Assembly: GCA_021442745.1 (NCBI GenBank)
Contig: JABUSI010000163.1
Coordinates: 1-7,654 of the forward strand
From: Erysipelotrichaceae bacterium
GTDB taxonomy: Bacteria; Bacillota_I; Bacilli_A; Erysipelotrichales; Erysipelotrichaceae
DNA length: 7,654 bases
Direction of reading: 5' to 3'
Below, piece after piece: positions 1 through 6,815 of this stretch. The notes under the pieces were generated by a model. That model did no database searches, was not told where the DNA came from, and saw only the letters and a program-made list of their open reading frames with translations. The stretch's first letter is position 1; every line of letters begins with the position of its first letter. The translations under genes and the position numbers were made by a program.

Positions 1-62
1 GCTTTTAAGATGATTTCCGGGGAAATACCGGCAACATCGCCGATGGTGATACCGATCCTCAT
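1..62 (-). CDS. pdxA: PdxA-family dehydrogenase, N-terminal fragment (cut by window edge)
   Basis: Only the first 20 codons are visible, beginning at the ATG at 62-60 and running off the left edge. They read MRIGITIGDVAGISPEIILK. This matches the start of the PdxA family, whose members open with a short beta strand followed by GDPAGIGPE. PdxA proper oxidises 4-hydroxythreonine 4-phosphate in vitamin B6 synthesis using NAD(P). The PdxA2 branch oxidises D-threonate or D-erythronate 4-phosphate and usually sits next to a DUF1537 kinase. Here the motif is GDVAGISPE, with V for P and S for G, so the branch is open. The start overlaps the stop of the amidase gene (ATGA, 62-59), and a GGAG lies 6 nt upstream, which supports translational coupling. 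The company of two amide hydrolases suggests a catabolic rather than a B6 role; that is inference. The assignment rests on 20 residues. Confidence 0.75.
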   Translation of the reverse strand, partial: MRIGITIGDVAGISPEIILK

Positions 63-1240
63 GGTTTTCTCCATTCCGTGTGCTTATCGGCGTGAAGGTA
101 TTTCTTTTTGATTTTCGCAATGTATGGGGAGAATCTGCCGTCATCTCCGTGCAACATGGTACAGCGGGCTTCCAGAACGGAACCTAACAGTAAATAGGCT
201 TCCTGCGGAGTGAATCCGTAATCTTCGCTCATCCAGTGCATCAGTTCCCGGACGGCACCGCAGAAAGAGTCTTTCATCTTGTCTTCGTTGGCAATGGTCA
301 TGAGGTATTCTTCATCTTCGGCGCGCAACCATTCCTTCGCTTTGTATCCTTTCAGAACGGATACTTTCAGTGTTACGGTTGCCCGGCATTCAATGGCACC
401 GCCAAACGGGATTTCCCCGTCTCCCATAATGGCATGACAGTCCCCGACATGTAACAGAGCGTTGTCAACGGAAACCGGTAAGTATAAAGTTGTTCCCTTG
501 CGGATTTCCTGTACGTCCATGTTTCCGCCGTTATGCCAGGCATAGTAATTGGTTTCTTTTTCGCCTTGCGGGGCGGTTCCTATGGTACCGATCATCGGTT
601 CCAACGGTAATTTCAGGGAATCGGACCAGCGGACACCGTCTTGGGAGATGGATACGGTTTTTGTGACCACATCCCAGTCTTTGGCATCGGGCCAGATGAT
701 TCCCGGCAGTTTTGTCCGCCATCCCGCAAAGCCGGTATAGCCGACGGGACCGGGAACGATATTCAGGATGTCGATTTGTAACGTGTCGCCCGGTTGTGCG
801 TTTTCTACTCCGATGACGACGGTCCGGTTCGGACCTTTGCTTTTACCCGGGGCCCAGCGGTCTTCGGTTGTCTGCAACCAGTCACCGCCGTTTAATTCCG
901 TGGAAATTTCCACGTAATCACCGCTGTGAACCGTAGCGGAAGGAACGTTGTCTTTGTCCATGAACGTATAGGTCTGTTCATGTCCGACTTTGATTATGTG
1001 CGTTTCCATCCACTTTTTGGCGTACGAACAGGTGCATTGGATATCGTAGCCTTGTTTCAGAATCTGAAGATATGCCATCTCCACCAGTTCTGACGCAATG
1101 CCTTGTCCCCGTAAGGATTCGTCCACAAACGTATGGTTGATGGTTGCGGTATTGTCACTGACAGGAAAAGTAATCTCGGCTAATACTTTTCCGGATTCAT
1201 TTTGTGCAAAAATCCGGTTTTGTTCCGTTATATAGTTCAT
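59..1240 (-). CDS. GNAT-like domain fused to acetamidase/formamidase family protein
   Basis: The protein has 393 residues and two parts. Residues 1-90 resemble the small GCN5-related acetyltransferases of the YjdJ type: an HTFVDESLRGQGIA stretch (36-49) holds the R-x-x-G-x-A acetyl-CoA loop (44-49), followed by the CTCSYAKK segment (69-76) typical of that subfamily. Residues from about 91 to 393 form an acetamidase/formamidase (FmdA/AmdA) domain, with AQPGDTL at 148-154, GGNMD at 238-242, HVGDCHAIMGDGE at 264-276 and E284. That family hydrolyses formamide, acetamide or related short amides to ammonia and the acid. The usual acetamidase is only the second part, about 300 residues, so the fusion is unusual. 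The start chosen is the ATG at 1240. It overlaps the cyclase stop as ATGA and has GGAGGT just upstream; a longer reading from 1264 would start inside the cyclase gene and before this site. No signal peptide is seen, so it is probably cytoplasmic. The amidase assignment is firm at family level; the substrate and the activity of the GNAT part are unknown. Confidence 0.88.
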   Translation of the reverse strand: MNYITEQNRIFAQNESGKVLAEITFPVSDNTATINHTFVDESLRGQGIASELVEMAYLQILKQGYDIQCTCSYAKKWMETHIIKVGHEQTYTFMDKDNVPSATVHSGDYVEISTELNGGDWLQTTEDRWAPGKSKGPNRTVVIGVENAQPGDTLQIDILNIVPGPVGYTGFAGWRTKLPGIIWPDAKDWDVVTKTVSISQDGVRWSDSLKLPLEPMIGTIGTAPQGEKETNYYAWHNGGNMDVQEIRKGTTLYLPVSVDNALLHVGDCHAIMGDGEIPFGGAIECRATVTLKVSVLKGYKAKEWLRAEDEEYLMTIANEDKMKDSFCGAVRELMHWMSEDYGFTPQEAYLLLGSVLEARCTMLHGDDGRFSPYIAKIKKKYLHADKHTEWRKP

Positions 1241-1797
1241 AGTACCTCCGCTAATATCCGGCATGGCAAGCCGCTTTGGTTAAGAAAATTCATCGGGAAT
1301 GTGTACGCTGTAAAGGTTTCTGAGAGCGAAAGAACACTTTGCAGGTTATACAGGTTTTCAATCACAAAGACGCCGTGGTCGGCGCAGAACTGATCCGCAG
1401 GGGTATGTTCTTTCCCTCTGCGGATACCGGGTGCATCAATACCGATCATGGATATGTTTTTAAAAACCAGCTCTTCGATTAAGGAAGGGGAGAGCTGAGG
1501 GTGTTGTCTGAAGTATTCCGGGGTGCCGTATGCGTTTTGTCTGATATGCCCGGTATAAAAGGCGACAAACATATCTTCCTGAACTTTCGTTATATCAATG
1601 TCTTCGGATGCAATCTCTCTGTCTGTTATCCGGGAAACGTCGAATACGATTCCCTTACGGAAAGCGTATTCGAGTGGAAAGACTTTATTCATGACGTCAA
1701 AATGGGTACCTAAGTGTCCCGTAAGGGCTTTTTTTTCGTTCCCCTGGGCATCGGTAACCATCTTGGGGGTAATGGGAAGGGTAATATCGATGATCAT
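1237..1797 (-). CDS. Cyclase family (kynurenine formamidase-like) metal-dependent hydrolase
   Basis: The protein has 186 residues and belongs to the cyclase/KynB family (PF04199 type), whose members hydrolyse amide, formamide or ring bonds with a metal centre; examples are kynurenine formamidase and isatin hydrolase. The hallmark HxGTHxD is present as HLGTHFD at residues 28-34, and the C-terminal part has GVFVIENL at 142-149, matching the conserved region that supplies a metal-binding Glu (E147). Two usual histidines appear replaced. The HxGTHxDxPxH motif ends in K38, and the His normally 12 residues before the Glu is D135. The start at 1797 is chosen because AAGGAG lies 8 nt upstream; the open frame continues to 1971, but only by reading through the terminator and into the permease gene. 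It is the first gene of its unit, directly behind a TATAAT box, and its stop overlaps the next start (ATGA). The family is secure; substrate unknown. Confidence 0.85.
   Translation of the reverse strand: MIIDITLPITPKMVTDAQGNEKKALTGHLGTHFDVMNKVFPLEYAFRKGIVFDVSRITDREIASEDIDITKVQEDMFVAFYTGHIRQNAYGTPEYFRQHPQLSPSLIEELVFKNISMIGIDAPGIRRGKEHTPADQFCADHGVFVIENLYNLQSVLSLSETFTAYTFPMNFLNQSGLPCRILAEVL
1244..1249 (-). promoter_or_regulatory. Ribosome binding site of the GNAT-amidase gene
   Basis: GGAGGT on the minus strand lies inside the last codons of the cyclase gene, 3 nt before the ATG at 1240. The spacing is short but the pairing is strong. It settles the start at 1240 over the in-frame ATG at 1264, which has no comparable site. 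Confidence 0.7.
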
Positions 1798-1818
1798 AAG
1801 AATTTCTCCTTTTTCACT

Positions 1819-1824
1819 ATTATA
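1819..1824 (-). promoter_or_regulatory. Sigma-A -10 box for the cyclase-amidase-pdxA unit
   Basis: A perfect TATAAT reads leftwards, 21 nt before the cyclase ATG. A -35 element at normal spacing would fall in or beside the terminator stem of the upstream operon, and nothing there resembles TTGACA. Transcription would begin near 1812, giving a leader of only about 15 nt that starts almost at the AAGGAG. The hexamer and its position are clear; strength and the lack of a -35 box leave room for an activator. Confidence 0.55.
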
Positions 1825-1834
1825 CAATGGAACG

Positions 1835-1865
1835 AAAAAAAAGCAGCCTGCGTGATGCAGACTGC
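1835..1865 (-). terminator. Intrinsic terminator of the nucleoside ABC importer operon
   Basis: Read on the minus strand, a 9-bp stem (GCAGTCTGC with GCAGGCTGC) encloses a 5-nt loop and is followed by eight T. The one non-Watson-Crick position is G-U in the minus-strand transcript but would be C-A in a plus-strand one, so it is built for leftward transcription. It begins 9 nt after the stop codon of the last permease gene. Confidence 0.9.
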
Positions 1866-1874
1866 TGTGTAAGA

Positions 1875-2834
1875 TTACTTTTCGGATAACTGTGCGCGGC
1901 GTTTCTTTTCTTTGTTTGTCTTGTTGATAGAGTAGATAACTACGCCGATTAATGTAGCGATGTATGGCCACATCTTCATGATGTTATCGGAAATACCGGT
2001 TGTTCTTGCATAGTTAGACAATGCGTAGAAGAAACCGAATAAGATGGACGTCAATGCGGTTGGAATCGGGTTGGCTTCACCCATGGAACAAGCTGCCAGA
2101 CCGATGAATCCGCGACCTGCGGTAATACCGTTAGAGAAGTAAGACAGGTAAGCCGCAGACATGAACGTTCCGCCCAAACCGCCAAGGATACCGGAAAGTA
2201 CCAGAGCGATGGTTTTGACTTTGGAAGAAGAAATACCTACGGATTCTGCCGCATTGGAGTTTTCTCCAACGGCACGGATCCGCAATCCCAGCTTGGTCTT
2301 GTACAATAAGAAGGCCATAACGAAGATCATGATATAGGAAATCCAGGTTAAGACGTTCTGGTTGTTTAAGATGGCATTCAATGTCGGGAATTTTTCCAAA
2401 AACGGAAGTTTGATCAAAGGTAAGATACCGGATTGAATGGAGTTGGTGGACGTTCTGTCATGGTTTGGAGTAACCAATGGCAGGAAGAATGCCGTAGCAC
2501 CGCCGCCCAGTAAGTTCATGGCGATACCTACCAGAATGATATCTACCTTCATCTTTAAGTTAAAGAAGGCAACGAGGTAACCTAACAAGGCACCGACAAT
2601 AACACCGACCAGCAAACCTAACCAAGGGTTTGGTCCGCCGATGTAGCCGGCAGCTAACGTTCCGCAGAAGGAAGAAATCAACATGATACCTTCCATACCC
2701 ATATTAGTCATATCGGCTTTCTGGGCAACGGAACAACCCAATGCCGCAAACAGCAGAGGTGGGGTAACCGCTAATACGGAACCGTAGAATGCAGGGTTTT
2801 TAAATACTTCTAATAACGCAAGTAATATCTTCAT
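1875..2834 (-). CDS. Nucleoside-type ABC transporter permease (second, NupQ/NupC-like)
   Basis: This 319-residue, highly hydrophobic protein is a membrane permease of the branched-chain/sugar/nucleoside importer class (BPD_transp_2). The family signature NMGMEG sits at residues 44-49 between early membrane segments. The cytoplasmic coupling-loop motif GENSNAAESVG (190-200), which contacts the ATPase, lies at the expected place. Hydrophobic segments run throughout from about residue 15 to 302, followed by a short basic tail. In nupNOPQ and bmpA-nupABC systems two unequal permeases form the channel, and this is the shorter, distal one. The ATG at 2834 has GGAGGG 7 nt upstream inside the end of the preceding permease gene, whose stop is only 3 nt away, so the two are probably coupled. 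It is the last gene before the terminator. The family is secure; nucleoside specificity comes from the operon, not from this protein alone. Confidence 0.92.
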   Translation of the reverse strand: MKILLALLEVFKNPAFYGSVLAVTPPLLFAALGCSVAQKADMTNMGMEGIMLISSFCGTLAAGYIGGPNPWLGLLVGVIVGALLGYLVAFFNLKMKVDIILVGIAMNLLGGGATAFFLPLVTPNHDRTSTNSIQSGILPLIKLPFLEKFPTLNAILNNQNVLTWISYIMIFVMAFLLYKTKLGLRIRAVGENSNAAESVGISSSKVKTIALVLSGILGGLGGTFMSAAYLSYFSNGITAGRGFIGLAACSMGEANPIPTALTSILFGFFYALSNYARTTGISDNIMKMWPYIATLIGVVIYSINKTNKEKKRRAQLSEK

Positions 2835-2837
2835 ACA

Positions 2838-3980
2838 TTAACCCTCCAGTTTTGCTGCAGCAGCTGCTCTTTCAGCACGTTCTTTTTCTGCTTCCGCAAT
2901 AATCATCTTTCTGTATGTCTTGGACAGGAACTTTTCAGCCAGTAAGAACAGGATGATAACTGCTTCTACAATCTTGGTCATATCAACCTGGATACCGCAC
3001 TTGATGGACATTACGTACGCGCCGGCACGTAAGTACGCGATAAACAAGGCAGCAAGCGGAACGTTACGCGGATTATTCTTAGCGAATACGGCCATCGTAA
3101 CACCGTCCCAACCGAATCCGGTCAATTCAACCCAACGATAGTTGGTATACAAACTCATGATTTCGCAAGCACCGCCTAAACCGGCAATGAAACCACCGAT
3201 TAACTGTGCAATGATTGCCAGGGAACCTACGGACAAACCGACATATTTTGCGAAGTTCTTGTTTTCACCGACCTGACGCAGTTTGAAACCGGTCTTGGAA
3301 CGGTATAAGAAGAACCAGGCAATGACAACCACGATTAACGCAATGATCAGGGAATAGAAAATGGTTAGTTTTCCGTTATCCAGATTGAACTTGGTAACCA
3401 TGATTTCCTTGTTGGCTGATGCCCAGGAATAAGTGGATTTACTGGTTTTCGGATCTTTGAAGACAGAGAACAGTAAGAATGTGGACAACCACAGACAGAT
3501 GTAGTTCATCATCAGAGACGTAACCATTACGGATGCGTTGAACAAACGTTCCAGAATAGCCGGAATGAATGTGATGAGTGCACCGACAACACCGCCGACC
3601 AGGCATCCCAGAGGAATACCTAATGCCGGGTTGCCCGGAGCAACGTAAATGTTAACCAAGGCACCACCGAAGAAACCGCCCAATAGGAAGGCACCTTCCA
3701 GACCTAAGTTAAACTGGTTTGCGGAGAACATGATACATACGGCAGTACCGGTAAAGATGATTGGTACGGCTTTCTGAATCCAGAAGGAGAAGTAACTCCA
3801 GTCTTGCAACGGAGCGGTAAAGAAATATTTCAATGCCACACCCGGAAGTTCCGCAGTCATGAAAATCAATACGGTTGCTAATGCCAGACCGATGGCAATG
3901 GCAACTGCCATACGTAACAGGGAGTGCTTGTTCTGAACACTCATATTAGCAAAAAGTCCTTTTTTGTTCGTCTTATTCAT
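2838..3980 (-). CDS. Nucleoside-type ABC transporter permease (first, NupP/NupB-like)
   Basis: This 380-residue inner-membrane permease is the longer of the pair. After a basic N-terminus, a membrane segment spans about residues 22-42, an external stretch follows, and further segments run to about 352. FNLGLEG at 90-96 is the BPD_transp_2 signature. GENKNFAKYVGL at 238-249 is the coupling-loop motif for the ATPase. The C-terminus is a charged, alanine-rich tail (EAEKERAER, then AAAAAK) that probably forms a cytoplasmic helix. The ATG at 3980 is chosen over an in-frame GTG at 3989 because AGAGGTG, which includes that GTG, is a ribosome binding site at good spacing. The start lies 8 nt inside the end of the ATPase gene, an overlap that fits coupled translation. 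The distal partner permease follows after 3 nt. Confidence 0.92.
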   Translation of the reverse strand: MNKTNKKGLFANMSVQNKHSLLRMAVAIAIGLALATVLIFMTAELPGVALKYFFTAPLQDWSYFSFWIQKAVPIIFTGTAVCIMFSANQFNLGLEGAFLLGGFFGGALVNIYVAPGNPALGIPLGCLVGGVVGALITFIPAILERLFNASVMVTSLMMNYICLWLSTFLLFSVFKDPKTSKSTYSWASANKEIMVTKFNLDNGKLTIFYSLIIALIVVVIAWFFLYRSKTGFKLRQVGENKNFAKYVGLSVGSLAIIAQLIGGFIAGLGGACEIMSLYTNYRWVELTGFGWDGVTMAVFAKNNPRNVPLAALFIAYLRAGAYVMSIKCGIQVDMTKIVEAVIILFLLAEKFLSKTYRKMIIAEAEKERAERAAAAAKLEG

Positions 3981-5523
3981 GCAAAGCACCTCTGATTTCT
4001 TCGTCGCTCATCTTCTTGACACCTAACATGTAGAAACCTAATTCGTCTTCCGTCAGGTTTGTGATATCCGGGAAGTAAGCGGAAATTTCACCACCGTGCA
4101 TTACCATCAGGGAATCGGATAAGTTCATCAGTTCCCCTAAGTCAGCACTGATTAGGAATACGGCTTTTCCTTCGTCACGCATCTGTACCAGACGTTCGCG
4201 AATGAATTCCGCAGCGCCAACGTCGATACCACGGGTTGGCTGGTCAACAACAACCAGGCGGTTGTAGGAAGTAAATTCTCTGGCAACTACGACCTTCTGA
4301 ATGTTACCGCCGGACAAACCGAAAATCGGTTGTTCGCCATTCTTACACAATACACGGTATTCCTTGATGAAGGAATCGGTATCTTCCTGAATGGTCTTCT
4401 TGTTCATGAAAATCTTGCCGGCATATCGCGGATTATCCATCTTGTCGGCAACCATGTTTTCCTTAATGGACATCTTACGGGCAATACCTAATGTCATACG
4501 GTCTTCCGGTACGTGTACCAGACCCAGTTTACGCAATCCCTTGATGTTCTTCGTCTTGACTTCTTCACCTAACATGGTGATGGAGCCGCCGGCATACACA
4601 CCTAAACCGGTCATGGCGTCAATCATTTCTCTCTGACCGTTACCTTCAACGCCGGCCAAACCGACGATTTCACCGGCACGTAAGGAGAAGGATACGTTCT
4701 TGACGACTTTCTTACCGACATAGTTGTTTACTACCAGATCCTTGACAACCATAACGTTTTCCTTCGGTTGTGCAGGAGTCTTGGCAACCTGTAATTCGAT
4801 GTCGACACCGATCATTGCACGGGAAATGTCTGCTTCCGTTACACCTTCGGTTGAGAAGTTCGCAACGGTATGACCTTTCCGGATTACGGTTACCTGGTCA
4901 CAAAGTTCTTTTACTTCGTGTAATTTGTGGGAAATGAATATGATGGTTTTCCCGGATTCTCTTAATAATTTAAGTTGTACGAATAATTCAGCTGTTTCCT
5001 GAGGAGTCAAAACCGCAGTCGGTTCATCCAAGATAAGAATGTCACAACCTTTAACCAACGCTTTTACGATTTCTACTTTTTGCTTTAAACCTACCGTAAT
5101 ATCCTCTACTCTCGCCCGAGGATCGATGTCAAAGCCGTACTTCTTGCAGACTTCTTCCGTCATGGCAACGGCTTTATCCATGTCAAACTTCATTCCCTTT
5201 GTCGGTTCGATACCCAGAATTACGTTTTCTGCAACCGTTAAGGAAGGTACCAGCATAAAGTGCTGGTGAACCATACCGATTCCGGCTTCGATGGCCTTGG
5301 TAGGGGATGTCAGTTTGACTTCCTGTCCTTTGATAATGATCTTACCTTCGTCAGGTTGTTCAATACCAAACAACATCTTCATCAGAGTCGTTTTACCGGC
5401 ACCGTTTTCACCGCAGATAGCGTGAATTTCCCCTTTTTTCGCAGAGAAATTTACCTTATCGTTGGCGATACATCCGTTATCGTACACTCTGGTGATATCT
5501 TGCATCACAAGATAATTTTCCAT
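3973..5523 (-). CDS. Nucleoside-type ABC transporter ATP-binding protein, double NBD (NupO/NupA-like)
   Basis: The 516-residue protein carries two ATPase domains in tandem, as in the RbsA/NupO family, and energises import from the cytoplasmic face. Domain 1 has Walker A GENGAGKT (38-45), Q-loop Gln87, a divergent signature VGLKQK (144-149), Walker B DILILDEP (161-168) and H-loop His199. Domain 2 has a degenerate Walker A, GVEGNGQR (291-298, Gln where Lys belongs), PEDR at 339-342, a canonical signature LSGGN (403-407), and Walker B ending DQP (427-429), with Gln for the catalytic Glu; its H-loop His is replaced (LISAD, 458-461). Complete machinery therefore exists for only one composite site: the domain 1 Walker motifs with the domain 2 signature. 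Such asymmetry is common in this family. The ATG at 5523 has AAAGGG 6 nt upstream. The gene is separated from the lipoprotein gene by 97 nt holding a hairpin, and its end overlaps the first permease by 8 nt. Confidence 0.95.
   Translation of the reverse strand: MENYLVMQDITRVYDNGCIANDKVNFSAKKGEIHAICGENGAGKTTLMKMLFGIEQPDEGKIIIKGQEVKLTSPTKAIEAGIGMVHQHFMLVPSLTVAENVILGIEPTKGMKFDMDKAVAMTEEVCKKYGFDIDPRARVEDITVGLKQKVEIVKALVKGCDILILDEPTAVLTPQETAELFVQLKLLRESGKTIIFISHKLHEVKELCDQVTVIRKGHTVANFSTEGVTEADISRAMIGVDIELQVAKTPAQPKENVMVVKDLVVNNYVGKKVVKNVSFSLRAGEIVGLAGVEGNGQREMIDAMTGLGVYAGGSITMLGEEVKTKNIKGLRKLGLVHVPEDRMTLGIARKMSIKENMVADKMDNPRYAGKIFMNKKTIQEDTDSFIKEYRVLCKNGEQPIFGLSGGNIQKVVVAREFTSYNRLVVVDQPTRGIDVGAAEFIRERLVQMRDEGKAVFLISADLGELMNLSDSLMVMHGGEISAYFPDITNLTEDELGFYMLGVKKMSDEEIRGALHE
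3987..3993 (-). promoter_or_regulatory. Ribosome binding site of the first permease gene
   Basis: AGAGGTG on the minus strand stands 6 nt before the ATG at 3980. Because the possible GTG start at 3989-3987 is part of this site, the GTG is unlikely to be used. Confidence 0.6.
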
Positions 5524-5548
5524 AAGATTCCCTTTCTATTGTTTACTT

Positions 5549-5586
5549 AAACAAACAAACCTCTGATACAAAGCAATATCAGAGGT
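5549..5586 (-). terminator. Hairpin with U-rich tail between the lipoprotein and ATPase genes (probable partial terminator or mRNA stabiliser)
   Basis: Positions 5559-5568 and 5577-5586 form a perfect 10-bp inverted repeat (ACCTCTGATA with TATCAGAGGT) around an 8-nt loop. On the minus strand it is followed by TTGTTTGTTT. The stem is only moderately GC-rich and the U tract is interrupted by G, so termination should be incomplete. Its place, 34 nt after the lipoprotein stop and inside the operon, fits the common arrangement in which the binding protein is made in excess over the membrane parts. No convincing promoter is seen in the rest of this 97-nt gap. Confidence 0.65.
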
Positions 5587-5620
5587 CTGTGCTTACCAAA
5601 ATTATGGTTGAATTATGATT

Positions 5621-6775
5621 TTACTTTGTGCTGTCGTTTTGCTTAACGTAGTTTGTGAACCAGCCGTCTTCATGGTTGAATGCTGTTTCAACAACGATTG
5701 TACCGTTCTTGATATCTTCGATAATCTGGTTAACAGTAGCCAATTGTTCTTCTGTGAATACTGTAGTTGTTGTATCGGTGATAGCAGCGCGTACATAATC
5801 GCCGGCGATACCTAATGCATCGTTTGTGCCATAAGGTAATGTGCCTTCCAAATGTCTCTTGCAAGCTTCAAATACACCAACGTCCAAAGACTTGATCATA
5901 GATGTGATGCATCTAGCAGCCTTAGCGTTACCTTCATCGGTACCTAAAGATGCGAAGTAAGCACCCTGGTCACCATCGACACCGATAACCCAGTTGCCTT
6001 CAGCTTCTGTGATAACCTGGTCGAATCCGCCTAAACCAGCTTGTCCGCCGCATGCGAATACAACGTCATAACCTGCAGCATACAAACCTTGAGCTGTATC
6101 CTTACCTGCAGTAGCATCAGAGAAGGAGTTCATCCAAGACAAGTTAACGTCTGCATTCGGGTTAACATATTTAGCACCTTGAGCGAAACCTACATAGAAG
6201 TCGTCCAATACGGTGTTATCCATACCACCCATGAATGCAACCTTACCGGTCTGAGACAACATTGCAGCCATAGCTCCTACAACGAAAGAACCTTCGTTTT
6301 GAGAGAACATCATAGCGTACAGGTTTTCAGACGGGCAGTATTGCCAACCTTCAGCATCGTCAAAGTTCCATACTTCATCGTAGAACCAAACTTTTTGATC
6401 CGGATACTGTTCTGTCAGAGGAATTGTGTATTCCTTCATGTCATACGTACCAACGATGATTGCATCCCAACCGGTCTTGAATACTTCTTCCAGACCTGTT
6501 CCCCAGGTAGAAGTGTCGTAAGTCAATTCGATGGTTTCGCCATAAGCCTGATCGCCTAATTCGGCATTGATTCTTTCGATACCGGCATTTCCGGAATCGA
6601 AGAAGCTCTTGTCACCCAATGTTCCGTTTACAACGAAAGCAACGGTGAACTTGCCAGCTTCCTTAGCTTGTTCAAATGCGCTCTTTGCAGGTTCGTTATT
6701 GCCGCCGTTACCGCCGCAAGCTGCCAAAGAAAGGCACATTAAACAAGCTAACAATACAGTTAAAAACTTTTTCAT
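5621..6775 (-). CDS. bmpA: BMP-family (PnrA-like) nucleoside-binding lipoprotein
   Basis: The 384-residue protein is the substrate-binding component of the importer. Its N-terminus is a lipoprotein signal: KK at 2-3, a hydrophobic core, and lipobox LAAC with the lipidated Cys20, followed by a Gly/Asn-rich linker. The mature part follows the Basic Membrane Protein/PnrA fold: GTLGDKSFFDSG (51-62, the usual NDKSFN region), NEGSFVVGAMAAML (160-173), VAFMGGMD (179-186), DDFYVGFAQGAKYVNP (191-206), DVVFACGGQAGLG (237-249) and WVIGVDGDQGAY (262-273). Relatives include Treponema PnrA and L. lactis BmpA, which bind purine or other nucleosides; the exact ligand here is not determined. AGGAGG lies 6 nt before the ATG at 6775, behind a consensus promoter. 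It is the first gene of the importer operon and is followed by a hairpin that may raise its share of the mRNA. Confidence 0.93.
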   Translation of the reverse strand: MKKFLTVLLACLMCLSLAACGGNGGNNEPAKSAFEQAKEAGKFTVAFVVNGTLGDKSFFDSGNAGIERINAELGDQAYGETIELTYDTSTWGTGLEEVFKTGWDAIIVGTYDMKEYTIPLTEQYPDQKVWFYDEVWNFDDAEGWQYCPSENLYAMMFSQNEGSFVVGAMAAMLSQTGKVAFMGGMDNTVLDDFYVGFAQGAKYVNPNADVNLSWMNSFSDATAGKDTAQGLYAAGYDVVFACGGQAGLGGFDQVITEAEGNWVIGVDGDQGAYFASLGTDEGNAKAARCITSMIKSLDVGVFEACKRHLEGTLPYGTNDALGIAGDYVRAAITDTTTTVFTEEQLATVNQIIEDIKNGTIVVETAFNHEDGWFTNYVKQNDSTK

Positions 6776-6815
6776 ATTTTTCCTCCTGTGTTATAGCTTC
6801 GTACTATACATACTA

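Noticed and set aside
1241..1264. Eight-residue extension of the GNAT-amidase from an ATG at 1264
   Set aside because: It would begin inside the cyclase gene before the GGAGGT site; the ATG at 1240 has that site and the usual ATGA overlap.
1798..1971. Longer N-terminus for the cyclase, open in frame to 1971
   Set aside because: It would translate the terminator and part of the permease gene; the ATG at 1797 has a good ribosome binding site and the family fold begins there.
5541..5552. GTTTA/TAAAC inverted repeat just after the U tail of the intra-operon hairpin
   Set aside because: The arms are 5 bp with a 2-nt loop; no stable hairpin is expected.
6041..6559. Plus-strand open frame of 172 codons opposite the lipoprotein gene
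   Set aside because: It lies wholly antisense to a well-supported gene, resembles no family I know, and shows Cys/Ser/His-rich content typical of a reverse-frame shadow.
6792..6808. Small inverted repeat (TATAG / CTATA, 7-nt loop) at the start of the importer leader
   Set aside because: Five AT-rich pairs are too weak to call a regulatory structure, and the leader is too short for a known riboswitch.
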